Below, piece by piece: positions 28,659-41,200 of a stretch of DNA of 43,029 bases. Below the pieces are notes generated by a model that was not told the DNA's origin, did not search any database, and saw only the letters and a program-made list of their open reading frames with translations. The stretch is taken from the NCBI GenBank assembly GCA_009801015.1, contig VHZZ01000236.1:6213-49241 (forward strand), written 5' to 3'. Position numbers and translations under genes: made by a program. The number at the start of each line of letters is the position of its first letter. Position 1 is the stretch's first letter. The DNA is from Silene noctiflora. Its lineage: Eukaryota; Streptophyta; Magnoliopsida; Caryophyllales; Caryophyllaceae.

Positions 28659-29095
28659 TTTTTGTTTGGTTTGGAGAATGCATTATTCATGAATAAAATG
28701 TAAACTTTATCGGGTCGTAAAGTCTCTTATAAAAGCGTGTTATGTTTATAAACGTTGATGTTGTTTCGTAATAATTTCAGTTTTAGAAGTTGATATTTTA
28801 TAATGATGATTTACATGTTTAATCGTTCATTTTTATAAAATATGTAGTAGGATTATTTAAAAAATAAATTAAATGAATATACATGTTTATTGTTGAATTT
28901 CTTATGATTAAACAAACTCATTTTCGTCATAAAATCATTTTATAAAACAATTGTCAGTCAGAAACTATGTTATCTTACATTGTTACCTCTACCAGTATAG
29001 ATCCCGTGCAAATGCGCGGTTTTTTAGATAAGAATATTAAAAAAATAACAATTATACAACTGATATTTAAATCAATTTGAAATTGAATTGTAAAA

Positions 29096-29145
<50 letters not shown>

Positions 29146-30132
29146 TTTGTATTAATCGGTGAAAAAGTTCAGCATAATCCAGTTGTAGATATAATATAAT
29201 GAAAACCCAATTGCAAATACGATAAGATAAAAACTCAATTATAGATATGATATAATGAATGCCCAATTAAAGCCAAATTCATTTAGGCGGACAAATTTTG
29301 GAGATCTCTTACTCTTTTAGTATAAAGGGCATTAAATAAAAAAAAATTCAAGGCTTGAAAGGCCAACACCACAACCCACCGCAAGTGGTGCGTGCAACTC
29401 TATGCGTGCTGAGATGAACACTCTTTTAACGGTTCTGAACATGTTCGTTCCTTACATATATCCAAGTTTATCATTAATGTCAACAATCTCTCGTGTGTGA
29501 ATTTCTTTTGTGAATAACGTTTACTGAGCTATACAGAGGCTAATCGAGCTCTGAATTAGCCTGCCAATTAAGGAGCCTTCGTCCCCTGTTACTTCTTATT
29601 TGAACGCTCCCCCCGAATGATCTATGTTCCATCCTCCGAGAAGATGTTTTTTTTTTAATTTTTTTTTTTGATAAAATCCCAAATAGGATTACATTTAACC
29701 GAGAAGATATTTTAGGAGTAGCTTTGCCTCGTATTGTCGCTAGTTAGTTAACTCCATTTCAATATACTTTATATGTGATCATCCTTTATATTTTCCTTAT
29801 TAGGGTAGGGCCTTAAAAAAATCCTTTACGTTTCACTTTTATGCATACATAGTTACAAAAATTATAAAAATCAGTGATCATCTCATCGTATTATTAATTA
29901 ACAACAAAGTTAACAATTACAAATGATCAAGTCCTTTTTTTATTGGTAAAGGCAAACAAATAAACAAAATGAATTAAATATGTTTATTGATTTTTTACGT
30001 CAAAAATAAAAATAAACGTAAAGAATTAATCGGAACGGATACGACCCTGCATCCGCTTTCCCCTCCTTTCTATACTCTTTAAAAAGTAAACTCACTATTT
30101 CCTCTTTCCTCTTTTCACACACCTCCATTAAA
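28659..30132. other. Intergenic DNA between S-protein 2 and CASP-like gene
   Basis: AT-rich. It contains a degraded Helitron-type hairpin at about 29003-29022 (gatcccgtgcaaatgcgcgg), a (TTA)n microsatellite at about 29098-29141 and T-rich runs near 29650. About 30060-30130 is the CT-rich leader of the CASP-like gene. I see no gene. Confidence 0.5.
29098..29141. repeat. (TTA)n microsatellite
   Basis: About 14 TTA units in intergenic DNA; the third long TTA/AAT run in this window. Confidence 0.95.
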
Positions 30133-30702
30133 ATGGTTCAAATACAAGAACAAAACGACGACGTATCCGCCATTAACGACCTTCATCCTCAACCTCAACT
30201 TCAACAACACCAACCTTCATCATCTTCACCAACCACCATGAACACCACCACATCACCGTCACAACAACCTCACCACTCCTCCCACTCTTCCGCTTCCTCT
30301 ATCTCTTCTGACCACACCTTCCATGGCTTCTCTCCTCCAATATCTCCTCTTCCTCTTCCCCTTCCACTTCCTCCTCCGGTCCAGACCGTATCCACCGGCC
30401 GGTTCGTTCGTGAGCTCCCTGAGGTTATCACGAAAACTGAACCGGACGCCGAAACCGGATTCGCCGGAGAACGCACACGCGGCGTCGAAGAAGTTACTCG
30501 GAAACCTAGACGGCAGAGGACGGTGAGGAGTGAGAAATCGACGGCGGCAGCCGCGGCGGTGTTGAGGTTTTTTGAGGTTGTGGTTTGTTTGGTTTCGTTT
30601 TCGGTTATGGCGGCGGATAAGCGTCGTGGTTGGGCTGTTGATTCTTTTGATCGTTATATTGAGTTCAGGTCTTTGTTTACAACAATTTTCGTGTTTTGAT
30701 TA

Positions 30703-30737
<35 letters not shown>

Positions 30738-33700
30738 AATTGATGATTTAGGTTGTCGAAATTTAGCGGTATGATTGATTTTGCTGTGATTGAGTTTTAG
30801 TTAATGGTAGGTTAATAATTCTGTTGTTGATAATTATTGGATGATTTAGTGTCTTTACTCTTTTTAGTTGCTTAGTAATGATTTAGTTGAATGTGTTTTG
30901 TTGATTACTAGCCTTTTCGATGTAATTTCCGACCCGATTCTCGACATGAATCAGCTGAAAACAGCATGTATTTGTTGTCATTTGTTAACATAGTCTGTGG
31001 TTGCATCAGTATGGCACCCTAGTGATCCTACTTTGACATTTGCGGGAGCCTTTGAGGCATTTGTGTAATGTTGTTGCTGTTCTGTGTTATGTGGTTGATA
31101 ACAGTTAATGTGCGAGAGGCCGAGCTCATTAGGGGCCTTGGATTGCTTTGATATTGTAGTTTTCGGAACTCAGAAGCAGCATCTTTAATGTTTGCTAGTT
31201 CCAGTCCTACTAGTCGAAATTCTGTAGTTACAAATTAGTTTGAATGCATCCAATGCATTCCTCCTTTTAATTAGATATTACTTGCTGTTTCAATAAGATT
31301 TTGCGTCATTTTAAGGAAAAAATGCTCGCGTGTCCTGACTCTTGAATTCTTGACGGTCTTAGTTTTACTGGGTTGGAAGGTTGGTTGCTCGACAATTTTA
31401 TTGAATTCATTTGATGGTGGATAGGTACTCAATGACAGTAAATGTAATAGGCTTTGCATACGCTGGACTTCAAGGACTTGATCTTCTTCTTCAGTTGACG
31501 ACGGGAAAGGATTTTGTCCGAAGCAAACTCCGCTACTGCTTTGATTTTGCAATAGATCAGGTGAGCCTGCTATTAGTATATTTTTAATGACATTATTGTG
31601 TTGTTCGGGATAACTTGATTAACTGCTCCTAGTTCTTTATTGTATCTGACCTAACTTACGGCCCACATTCTAATCACTAGCAATTAAAAACTATGATTGA
31701 GGTCTTTAAGACGAAAAGCCAGCCTTACGCCTTTGGATTTATGTTGTTAATATACTTAACACGTACTGTATGCTAGAGGAAAAAGTTGTCCGCCTCTAAA
31801 ATATATTAACATCTGACATATAATAATAAAAATGTCAAGATTCAAGATTGCAGGTTCATATATATATATCGATGTGTGTTGTTGTTGAATGTTTTTTTTA
31901 GATTAGTAGATTTTCTCCTGAATCTATTTTCTATGTTGACCTTAAAGAGTCATGAGCAAACCCTTTTGCTGATAAAATGTTTATAATGACCTTAAGAAGC
32001 CACATTAAATTATTGAAGGTCAGGGAACAATCATGTTGACATCAGAAACGCCATTTGGGTTTATTTTTCTTAACCCGTCACTCCAGATCCCATTTGAACT
32101 TGAAACCTGAGAGTGCTTAATAATGCCTCCCTTTCCCTTTCTCTTGTTTTCGATTGAAATTTATTGAGTGCTTAATAATGCTTAATAAGTCAATATTTTC
32201 TTTATTAAGAGTTGACACTTGACAGTTTTCATAACGATAATCTGGCACAACTTGTAGTACACAATCTACACACCAAGAAACTTGCTAACTGTATTGTTGA
32301 TAATAATACGTGTATCGGCAATTCGACATGTATTATACATAATATTATAATAAGTGCTTTATTTGGAAATTCAGAGAGTGACATTTTCTCAGTCTTGCAA
32401 TGGATACCTACTTATCGTAATAAATTATTTATTGATTTTTTAACTAGAGATTTTTGGTTTAATCATGTCCAGTCAGTCCCAATTCCCAACCTTTTTGTCT
32501 GGTGATCCATAATACTGAGTATTACTTCCATCACTCAAATCACATCATTTATGTTGTGAACTGCGTAGACATGGAATGTATACAAGCATTAGAGTAGGAG
32601 TATTATCAAGAGTCAACCTTATTGGTGTAACTTGACTTGAAGTGTATATATGGAGTACTTAATTTGCAGAAGAACATAACTAGAGTCAATAGGTGATCTT
32701 GTTGCCCGGGCTAGGTCGGCAGTGGATAGATCAACTTGGTTGAAAGGAATTGCTTGGTTTAGAAGAATTATTATTCAGTGCTCTTGGGGCCACCATTATA
32801 GTCTCTTCTTTTCTGCTTTACTCTTTTTTCTGTTTTATTGGAATTCCTTGTCCATGTCAATCTCTCTACTTTATAAAGTGCATAATAAGCTACTTGTTTG
32901 GGCCAGTGGTGATTGGGTAGTGCAAATCTGATCGTATTCCCGGTGTAATACCATTAGGAAAAGGTTGATAATGGAATCTAGCCATTCTATTTCGTCTGGC
33001 TTTCATCTTGCCATTTGTAGTACTAGATGTTTTACAGCCGAAAGAATCGGATGCATCCTTTCTAAGCTAGTTTGTTCTGGCACGAATTGGAAAAGGTCGC
33101 CGGGTCGGTCATGGAATCTTCCCCCACAAGTTTTTTTTTTGTTTGTGATTGTTTTTTTACTCTTCTACACAACTTGATACGATCCAGGGCCTCTATTGAT
33201 AATAAAAGTCTGACGTCTTCAGATCTATCATGATCGAATGTATGGGAGAAATGAAACTAATTTCTCTCCAAACAATTTTTTTAGGCTCGTCACTTCATTT
33301 TAGCTGCTACAATTGTCAAGACACCCATACTGGAGATTACTGTCCTAACCTAAAACTCGGATGATGCTTGTTGTTAGTGACATTTTGTTTAGATTTATCT
33401 ATGGTGAGACATGATGTTTAGATGTTTAAGGATGCAAGTTAGCTTTCGAGTATGAACTTTAAAAGCTCACTATGAACCCTTGAATCCTCCCACTATCCGA
33501 GTATAAAACCGTCTTACCAAAAATTTTTATCCCTTACATTCTTAAGCATGATGATTCTGAACCTTTTTTTCAAGCCTATTTCATGAGACGATCTTTGTGT
33601 TGATTATCATTGATGACAGATATTGGCTTATCTTCTATTATCATCCTCATCATCGGCTTTTACTCGAGTTGATGACTGGATTTCTAATTGGGGTCAGGAC

Positions 33701-33814
33701 AAGTTCCCTGCAATGGCAAGTGCATCAGTTGGAGTTTCTTTCCTTGCGTTCATCGCCTTTGCTTTGAGTTCTCTCATCTCTGGATATACACTATCTACGC
33801 ATAGCCATGCTTGA
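30133..33814 (+). CDS. CASP-like protein (CASPL4A type), 3 exons
   Basis: Exons: 30133-30668, 31425-31560, 33620-33814; 288 residues. A long cytosolic N-terminus (1-140) is rich in Gln, Ser and Pro and low in complexity. Four membrane segments follow: about 142-160 ([17 protein letters not shown]), 182-203 ([14 protein letters not shown]), 214-237 ([15 protein letters not shown]) and 256-282 ([14 protein letters not shown]). The Arg in the first segment and the Asp in the third are the residues conserved across CASP/MARVEL proteins. Casparian-strip proteins form plasma-membrane scaffolds for lignin deposition; the 4A subfamily has the long N-terminus seen here and less is known of it. Intron 1 has a SINE tail, and the unit after exon 1 is a TTGA microsatellite. 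Confidence 0.93.
30698..30742. repeat. (TTGA)n microsatellite in CASP-like intron 1
   Basis: About ten units of TTGA with one or two changes, starting 30 bases after the exon 1 donor. Confidence 0.9.
31015..31085 (+). mobile_element. SINE 3' fragment in CASP-like intron 1
   Basis: Reads atttgcgggagcctttgagg then catttgtgtaatgttgttgc, the same ttgttg-tailed SINE family as at 19408-19517. Only the last 50-70 bases are recognisable. Confidence 0.6.
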
Positions 33815-35267
33815 TAAGGTATCACTGACTTCGTTATAGCGGTAAATGATACTTTCAAAGTGGTATATCGGCATATTAGTTTTCCGCTTGTTAGTTTTCA
33901 CTTCATTTCATGTCAAGCCGTCAAGGCTTGTTCAGAAATACTTAAGAATGGCGGTCTTGGTAATTTTTATGGGTGACACGGTGTAAGTGCAAGTGTAAGT
34001 GTAAGTGTAAAAACATGGGCGGCTGGGCGCAGAGACATACTGACCGATCAATCCAATGGAATAATGAAAAGTCCATGTGAAGTACAGCGAGCCTTGTTTA
34101 TAGTCAGTCGGATTGTAATTGAACACGCTTCACTGCACAAAATCAACACCAACGTGACTCGTGTACAGATGCAGTCCATGATTTGCGACACTCGATGTGC
34201 TGTTGGAAGCCCCACAAGCTTTGGCTACTGAAGATGTTTCTATCTGGATTAACAGGTATATTCCTGAGGTGGTGATGAATTTTCGTTAAGACCTCAACTA
34301 GTGACGGTTTTTTTTGGAAAATTTCCCTTTTGACGGTAAAAAGTTATAATTAGTTTAAAGAAATTGAACTTATTTACATGTTATTGATCTTATATGAGAA
34401 TTAAGTCACCGACTCTGAATCATTTTTATGATTGAGATTTTGTTGCTTTTCACATCACCGATGACTCCGGGTTTTAAAAGTCGATTCAATCTCAATGGCA
34501 GAATGTACAGGGGACCAAGCGTTACCCAAGTGTACCTAACCACTGTTGGTCCCCCTGTACATTCTGCCATTGAGAACTCTGTCACCAATGCTTCTGAGCA
34601 GCGATTCCAGAAAAATTTCTGGTAATCTGTTCTGGCGACATTTCGGAGGCCTTTTTCTACGTCCTCTACAAGCTAATGCAAGCATATTTTTCATACCAAT
34701 AAAAATACACACTGGTAATACATAATCAATTATTCGCAAGAGGAATAAATCAACTACCTACTACCTATTATGCAAGAGGTCTCATGATAAGAGACTGTCT
34801 CGTATAAGAACAAGTGAAGTCACAATGGCAGGGTTGCGCAACAGAGTAACACAATATCCCGAAAAACCTCTTAATTTAACACTTTTAGTGTAATTTCTGG
34901 TTTCACAAAATAAACAACGCAGACACCTCTAAACAAAAGAAAATGCTCTTAGGAAAGCAAAATCCACTCCGATAACTTGGAAGACTTGGACTCCGGAACA
35001 TAGGAAGAATTTCAGTATCACTATGTTCCCTAGTTTGATTCACCGGCAGGCTGGTCCAGCCTCGAGGCTGGAATAGACCCTCACAATCGAGGGTCCAAAA
35101 TAAATGGGGTAGTGGTGTACAAATGTACAATCAAGGTCTGAACTAAATGGTTAAGAAATGCAACTTGGGTAGCTTTACAACAATCATGAATGGGTGTTTC
35201 CTTTGTCGCTGGCTGGAAAAGGCTGGAAAGAAGTTACCTAATGAAGACGGTGAATTGCATAAGAGCA
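33815..35267. other. Intergenic DNA between convergent CASP-like and VEN4-like genes
   Basis: Holds both 3' untranslated regions, the hairpin at 34490-34575, a short tctcatgataagagactg element near 34770 and a 16-bp perfect palindrome (ccagcctcgaggctgg, 35056-35071). The short open frames here have no recognisable domain. Confidence 0.45.
34490..34575. ncRNA. Candidate MIRNA-like hairpin
   Basis: The arms 34490-34518 and 34546-34575 are complementary over 29 of 30 positions (one bulged C/G) around a 27-base loop. The pairing ends sharply at both sides. The 3' arm contains ttggtccccctgtacattct and the 5' arm gcagaatgtacaggggac. I do not recognise a known miRNA family; the similarity of part of it to miR160 (ctccctgtat) is not good enough. 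It may be a young MIRNA, a siRNA source or a simple foldback. Strand is open because the hairpin folds from either. Confidence 0.4.
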
Positions 35268-38200
35268 TCACATGCGCCTTTTCTTATATGGCGTACCATG
35301 CACTTGTGTTGTAGTGCCATAGGTCTTCCGTTGAAAGTTTTCAAAAGCCTCAGATATTGCATCTACCTGCATCATTGCATTGCATGCACATATAATGAAA
35401 TAATAACCTCTCGCAACTCAAACGGGTAATGGAGGAAAAGAAGGCATTCAGCAAATTAGTTGTACATACCAACTTTGGTTTTTTGGAATAGACCCTAACA
35501 ATTGTATCTTGATAGCATGCTGGTAACAAGTGGCTAATGCGATCATCTCGTATCGGAAACTTTTCCTTGCTAAGATGATCCTGTGCGATAAAAAAAAAAT
35601 CATAGAGAGAAAAAGTCGACTTTTTCTGATATTCTAAAATATTGGTACTTCATCAAAATTTAGGAAAATATGACCAAAAAATATTATGTTTGAGAAAGGA
35701 AAGAAAACTAGGTTTTGCCGAACGATTGCCTCAGGAGGGCAGCTGGTGAACCACCCAAATTTTGACCAAAAATTAGAATTTTGTTTTGCTCAAAATTTAG
35801 GAAATTATGACCAAAAATTACACAAAAAAGGTAGTCGAAAACATTTTTCTTCTAGTTTTTGGGTGAAAAATGTTCGTCATTTGTTGTCCTATAGGATAAT
35901 AAGTCTTACTTCGTATGTATGAATTTGTTCATTTAAAACTTAAAAGTGCTTTCAAAGTCCATATACCTATCTAATAAGCTCAATAAAGTATAGCTGCATA
36001 CATATGAAAAGTAAAATAAAAAGAAGTTTCGAAGACCATATATACCTGAAAAAAGCTGATGCTGGAAAATGAAATCCAGAGCATAAGAGAGAAGAAAACT
36101 TGTAAGCAACTTGGGAACTGAGGAGGAAAATAAACCAGAAACAATGGAATTAAATGCTCATTCTTTGGAATTTGGATAACTTACTGCTCTAGAGGATTAA
36201 GCCTCCCGCGAGTTAGGTCAATCTTGACATTGCTTACTATAATATCATCTTCTTTCAGTGTCACTCCGCCAGATTTCTGCTCAAGTATAGCAGGTACTAA
36301 TTAGCTCAATGTCAAAGAAGCAAAAGAAAATTTGATAGATCACTCACAAGTTGAATGAGTTCCAGACCTGAGAGCATATAATATCCTGTGGTGTAACATT
36401 TCTGAAATGCTCAAGATCTTCTCTGGGAACAGCATACTCATTGCAAAACTGCGATAAATAAGTTTAACAGAGTGAGATAGCTAACTTTTACGAGTTATGA
36501 CATTATTTACCTTTGCTTATGATGAAAAATGTTGATATCAAAATCAGCTTTGTGAAACTGAGAAAGGGTCTATCGCTAATATATAACCTTTACGAGAACA
36601 GTACCTGATACAAATCCCTCCTCCTGATTCGTTTAATCAAATCCTTTGCCTCCTTGAGTTCTTCATCAGGAGCTGTCTCAATGGTTTTAATTATTGAGTC
36701 ATCTAACTGCATATATGAAGATGGATGAGAGATTAGCAATCATTAACAACCAGTACCAGGGTATTGTGTGAAAAAGCAGTGGATCGTGTCAAACCTTCCA
36801 ATACTCAGATGGCTCTTGAATGCATGAAGATATTTCTAGATATGAATTGGCTTCAACAAGCGCATCGACAACCATAAGTTCAATAGCCTGCATTGATTAA
36901 TTTGGAATGAGTATAGTCACACGGCAAATATAAGAGGTAAAAATGATTTTATGATATACCTTCACTTTTGCATGCATGTAAACTGTCCGATAAAGATCAG
37001 CACGAGCAGAAAACAACTTGTAAACACTCAGATCTAACAACATGAGCAATGCTTAGGTGAATATGACCACTAATGTCAGGAATTCAAGATAAAATAAAAG
37101 ATGGAAGTTACTGTACTCACAATCCTTGGCAGGGTAGCATATTTCGTTATCTAACACCCGCATTTGTTCCATCAACCTGAGCAAATAATAACAAATTGAC
37201 AACAATAGGAAACATGATTCAGTAATTTGTTTAAAAGGTTCAAGCTGAATGGTAGATTTAGTGAAGATCTTTTTAATTCAAAGAAAAGATGTGCAAGTAT
37301 CCCCAGTCTGTGATGACTGATTCTAACATTAAGTATCAACCGACATTTAGTAACATGTGAGATAAGACTAAAGTAACCTGTTGAACTCAAAGTTGCATCC
37401 TAAGCCACAAGCTCGGGAGTCACGAACTATATAATCAAACCTGCAAAGTGTCATTGGTCAAGTCATTGCTGGTTTACGCATATATATCATAGCCACATAC
37501 AAATTACTTATCAAGTTTTTGAAAGAAATACACTCACTTGTCAACATCAACGCCATTACGTCCATTGGCAACAATGTCATACAAAAAATGCTTCTCTCTC
37601 GTGCTCTATAAGCATCAAATCAGGGTAGCCGGCAGTGATTAATTGATTAGTCATACCAAGCAAAACATCATTCAAGTAGAATGGAAGAAAAAGAGGAACA
37701 TACGGATCAAATATATCTTCTCTTTTCTTAGTTCCTTTTTTGGGGAAGGGGGTAGATAGAAAACTCACTTTTGGCGATGCAAATTCAGAGCTAGCAAGAA
37801 CCATTTCCTGTAAGAGGTTAAGCCAAGTAATAAGTAAATTGGAACAATTACAGCTCTTTAGCTGAATGCATTTTCCGAATAGCAAGGTCATAAAGCTCGT
37901 ATCTTTAATGTTACGCGGAGCAGTGATATAAAGAGATCTATAGTGGAAGTAGGCTAATGACAGAAAGGAATTACTTTGGCAGCAATGTCTTGCTACCATC
38001 ATTAGATCACAGAAGACACAAAATTAAGAAAATTAAGTATTCTGCAAACAATCGTTAGAAGCAAGGTGTTAAATAACAACTGCAATACTGCACCGCGACC
38101 AAGTTATCAATGCTTTGAAGGCTACTGCGCCCACACTTAGCGTTCTTATCGGCTACATCTACAGAGCAATGACCAAGATCATGCCGTGACAATTGATCCC

Positions 38201-41200
38201 ATGGATAAAAGTCTTTGGACCGAGATTTAAAACCATGGTTACACCTTAAAAGCATAACATTCACTTAAGTTTCGGTATTGTCTTTTATTCAGTTAAAATG
38301 TGACATTAGGGTTCCGACATCATAATCCATTACTTTCACTAAACTTAGAAGGTGCCATTAAAAAGTGACATTGGAGTTTCTTCGCATCAAAGTTGCTTAC
38401 ATGAGATTGCAAAGGGGATTTTACTTCCGACAACATTTCTTGTAATGTGTCTAAGTTGAGAGGTACTTTACTGTGTCGTATCAACCAATATATAGTGGGA
38501 AATTGCAACATGTAAAGAGATATAAATGATAAGTATTACTTTCACTCTTTTCATAGTGCTTGAGTCGACATCAATGTGGTGCTCATCAACAATATGGTCA
38601 ATCAGCTTCACGGACATTTGCTCATGGCTCCTACAGAACACGTTTACAATGTTGTATCAGATTTAGAGGTATGGACTTGTACGACTAAAAAGACAATCAC
38701 ACAGCAAACTCAATATACCAGGAAACAATTTCGTTCAAGGTCGACATAACCTATTAACATATCATGTCTCAGTCGAACTTGTGTATGCAGTTACTATTGA
38801 GTAACTGACAACTAAAGATTATCAAGACCATCAACATGTAAGGTAATTCATTTACGCCTTCAAGCAAGTGTAATGTTAAAGCAAGAGAGTTTACTCAATT
38901 GAAAGTGACAGTTATTGTCCAAAGTGAAGCCGAAGACAGAGACTTCATGTTGTTCTACATGTTAGCTCTTAGAAGATCATGAAAATGGAACAGCAGCAAT
39001 AATAACAAAAAAAAGGGCTTCCGCAGATTTGAGGTAGGGAGTCGAAATGGCACAACCTTACCACATATGGGTTATTTTCAGATGACCACAAATTAAAAAT
39101 TACAGCAATAAAATTCCACTATCCCAGCCAGCACCAGCATGTAACCACATCAAATACTCCTTTTCAGCCTGGACAAAATGCCACTCGCGTATTATCAATC
39201 GAGCTGGTGCAACTTTTAGTTTCGTGGAAGTAACTTTTACATTTTTTCCATATGAGGAGCAAATTTCTGCCAGAATCATTAGCAGGGATCCTTAAAAAAA
39301 CTCATAATGTACCTTCCTTGCTATTGGGTTATTACCATCATTCCGTAGGTTTTGTATTATGCATATTATTCAAGTTCACTGGTCAGTTGGACTAAGTTCT
39401 CGTTAACCATTGTCAAATGAAGTCAAAGTGATTTGCTTACAAATAAAACATTTTCAACAGTACACAGCACGATCCTTGAATTCATCTGACAATGCCATTT
39501 GAGGTATTAAATAAAAAATGTCAATCTTATGATAGTCTTTGTACAATATCGTTTCTAGTAATAAAAACCACGCGCAGGGAATTTTGAGCCATTTCATTCT
39601 TCCGTATATCAAGAGAAACTGCAAAACATTTGAGATTTTAAAAAACACGACAAACATTTTACCAGTGTGATTTAGTTGGAACTCTCTATGAACCTCACAA
39701 AACTATTAATTCTGACACCTTGTCAATTGCCACCGTTATTGCATCGACAAGTTTTTATTCACAGACAAGCTATCTCAAACAGTCAAAAATAGAGTTTACC
39801 ATTTGGAACCGTCAAGGACTCGGGGAAGAAACTCTCTTTCAAACAAGTGGCTAAAAGGGCCATGCCCCACATCATGTAGCAGACCTGGTCAAGCAACAAA
39901 ACAGTCACCAGGGAGAGGGAGGAAGAAAAACAGGAAAGAAATTGGGGACTCAAAAAGTTCAAAGAAAAGTATTTCATACCAGCAAGTTTGACCGTCTTTA
40001 TGTCAAAGTTGTCAATATCAAGCTCCATACGCTGAGAAAATGAGAATCGTGATAACATTGATAAATAATAAAAAAAAAAAAAAAAAAAAGCAAGTACACA
40101 AATTCTACATACATGACGATTGTGAAGCATATGAATAGCTTGTGCAGAAAGCCAATAAACTCCTAAAGAATGCTCAAATCTGGAATGAACTGCCCCAGGA
40201 TATACCAAATTAGCTACACCTGAACAAAAACAATTTTATCTTAGCATTGCAGCAGCCTCCTCCATTTTGTCGTTCATCAGTCCTTGACTCCTTGATTTCT
40301 TATTTACGTTATATCTACTATGTTTTTGATAAGAAGTTGACAGCAAGCAGAAACAAAAATCATGGAGGAGCATGAATGGAAGCTTCCATGTTGAGGTATT
40401 ACTCCTATTGGGAAATTTTGTCTCCAAAACCAAATCATATTCATCTACACATTAAACATAAAGTGAGTTTTTCATGGGATCAACGGGTATGCCCTGATTG
40501 TATTTCCTTTGTTAGCAACTACTCATTCTTCTTCCTGATACTCCATGCTACAGTTAAACCTTCAAGTGGATGACAAAGAGATAGCATATAGTCGAATGTA
40601 CACAACAACGGACCTATGAATCTCCTAGCAGGGATTATCTCTCGGGTTCTGCTTCAAATGTACACGAATATGAATTCCAAATGTCCTATTTTGCAATTTT
40701 TTTGTTTTCACGGTTTAGATCAAGGGCTTGTTTGGATGAAGCGTTTTGGAGGAAAGGGAAGGGAGGGGGGAGGAGAGATACAAAATCCCTCTCCCAAACC
40801 TAGTAAAAAATCCTCCAACAAAGGAGAGATTTGGAGGGAAAATTCTCTTCTTCCATTCCCCCTTCCCCTTCCCGTCTCTCCCTTTCCCTCCCCTCCACCC
40901 TGTCCCTTTCCGTCTAAAACCCCCCATCAAAACAAGCCCTAAGAGTCAAGTGTATGCACCAATGTCCTAGTGTCAAGTATCAAACACATATTTTCAAGAA
41001 AAGAAAAAAATCCGAGCAACATAACTAGACACTTCCCCTAAGTTAAATTTAATGGCTTAATTCACTATGCTCCAACAAGAGTCTCAATGTTATTGGTACT
41101 ACATTGTAGCTATGCTTCCACAGGAATGTAGCCCAAGATTTGCAAGAGAAAAACACACAAAATGTGAACTTTTGAAACAAGATATTTTAGCAAGGAGATT

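Noticed and set aside
29072..29266. Frame ending in poly-Asn on the minus strand
   Set aside because: Only the intergenic (TTA)n run; no S1 domain or other match, unlike the one at 26043.
30270..30526. Open frames on both strands within CASP-like exon 1
   Set aside because: Shadows of the low-complexity Ser/Pro coding region.
32212..33177. Several 65-97-residue frames
   Set aside because: They lie in CASP-like intron 2 and show no domain; chance frames in AT-rich DNA.
34490..34575. Hairpin as a miR160 gene
   Set aside because: Only a few bases resemble miR160 (ctccctgtatgcc); the rest of the arm differs, so it is not that family.
35056..35071. 16-bp palindrome ccagcctcgaggctgg as a regulatory site
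   Set aside because: It is isolated in 3' flanking DNA with no supporting context.
37577..38002. 141-residue open frame on the minus strand
   Set aside because: It runs across VEN4 exons 8 and 9 and their intron; only the exon parts fit the family.
39783..40208. 141-residue open frame starting MVYPGAVHSRFEHSL
   Set aside because: It begins inside VEN4 exon 4 and reads through introns; the real product joins exons 3-6.
40616..40970. Three overlapping frames rich in Lys/Gly or Pro/Phe
   Set aside because: They read through the purine/pyrimidine arms of the MITE at 40723-40940.
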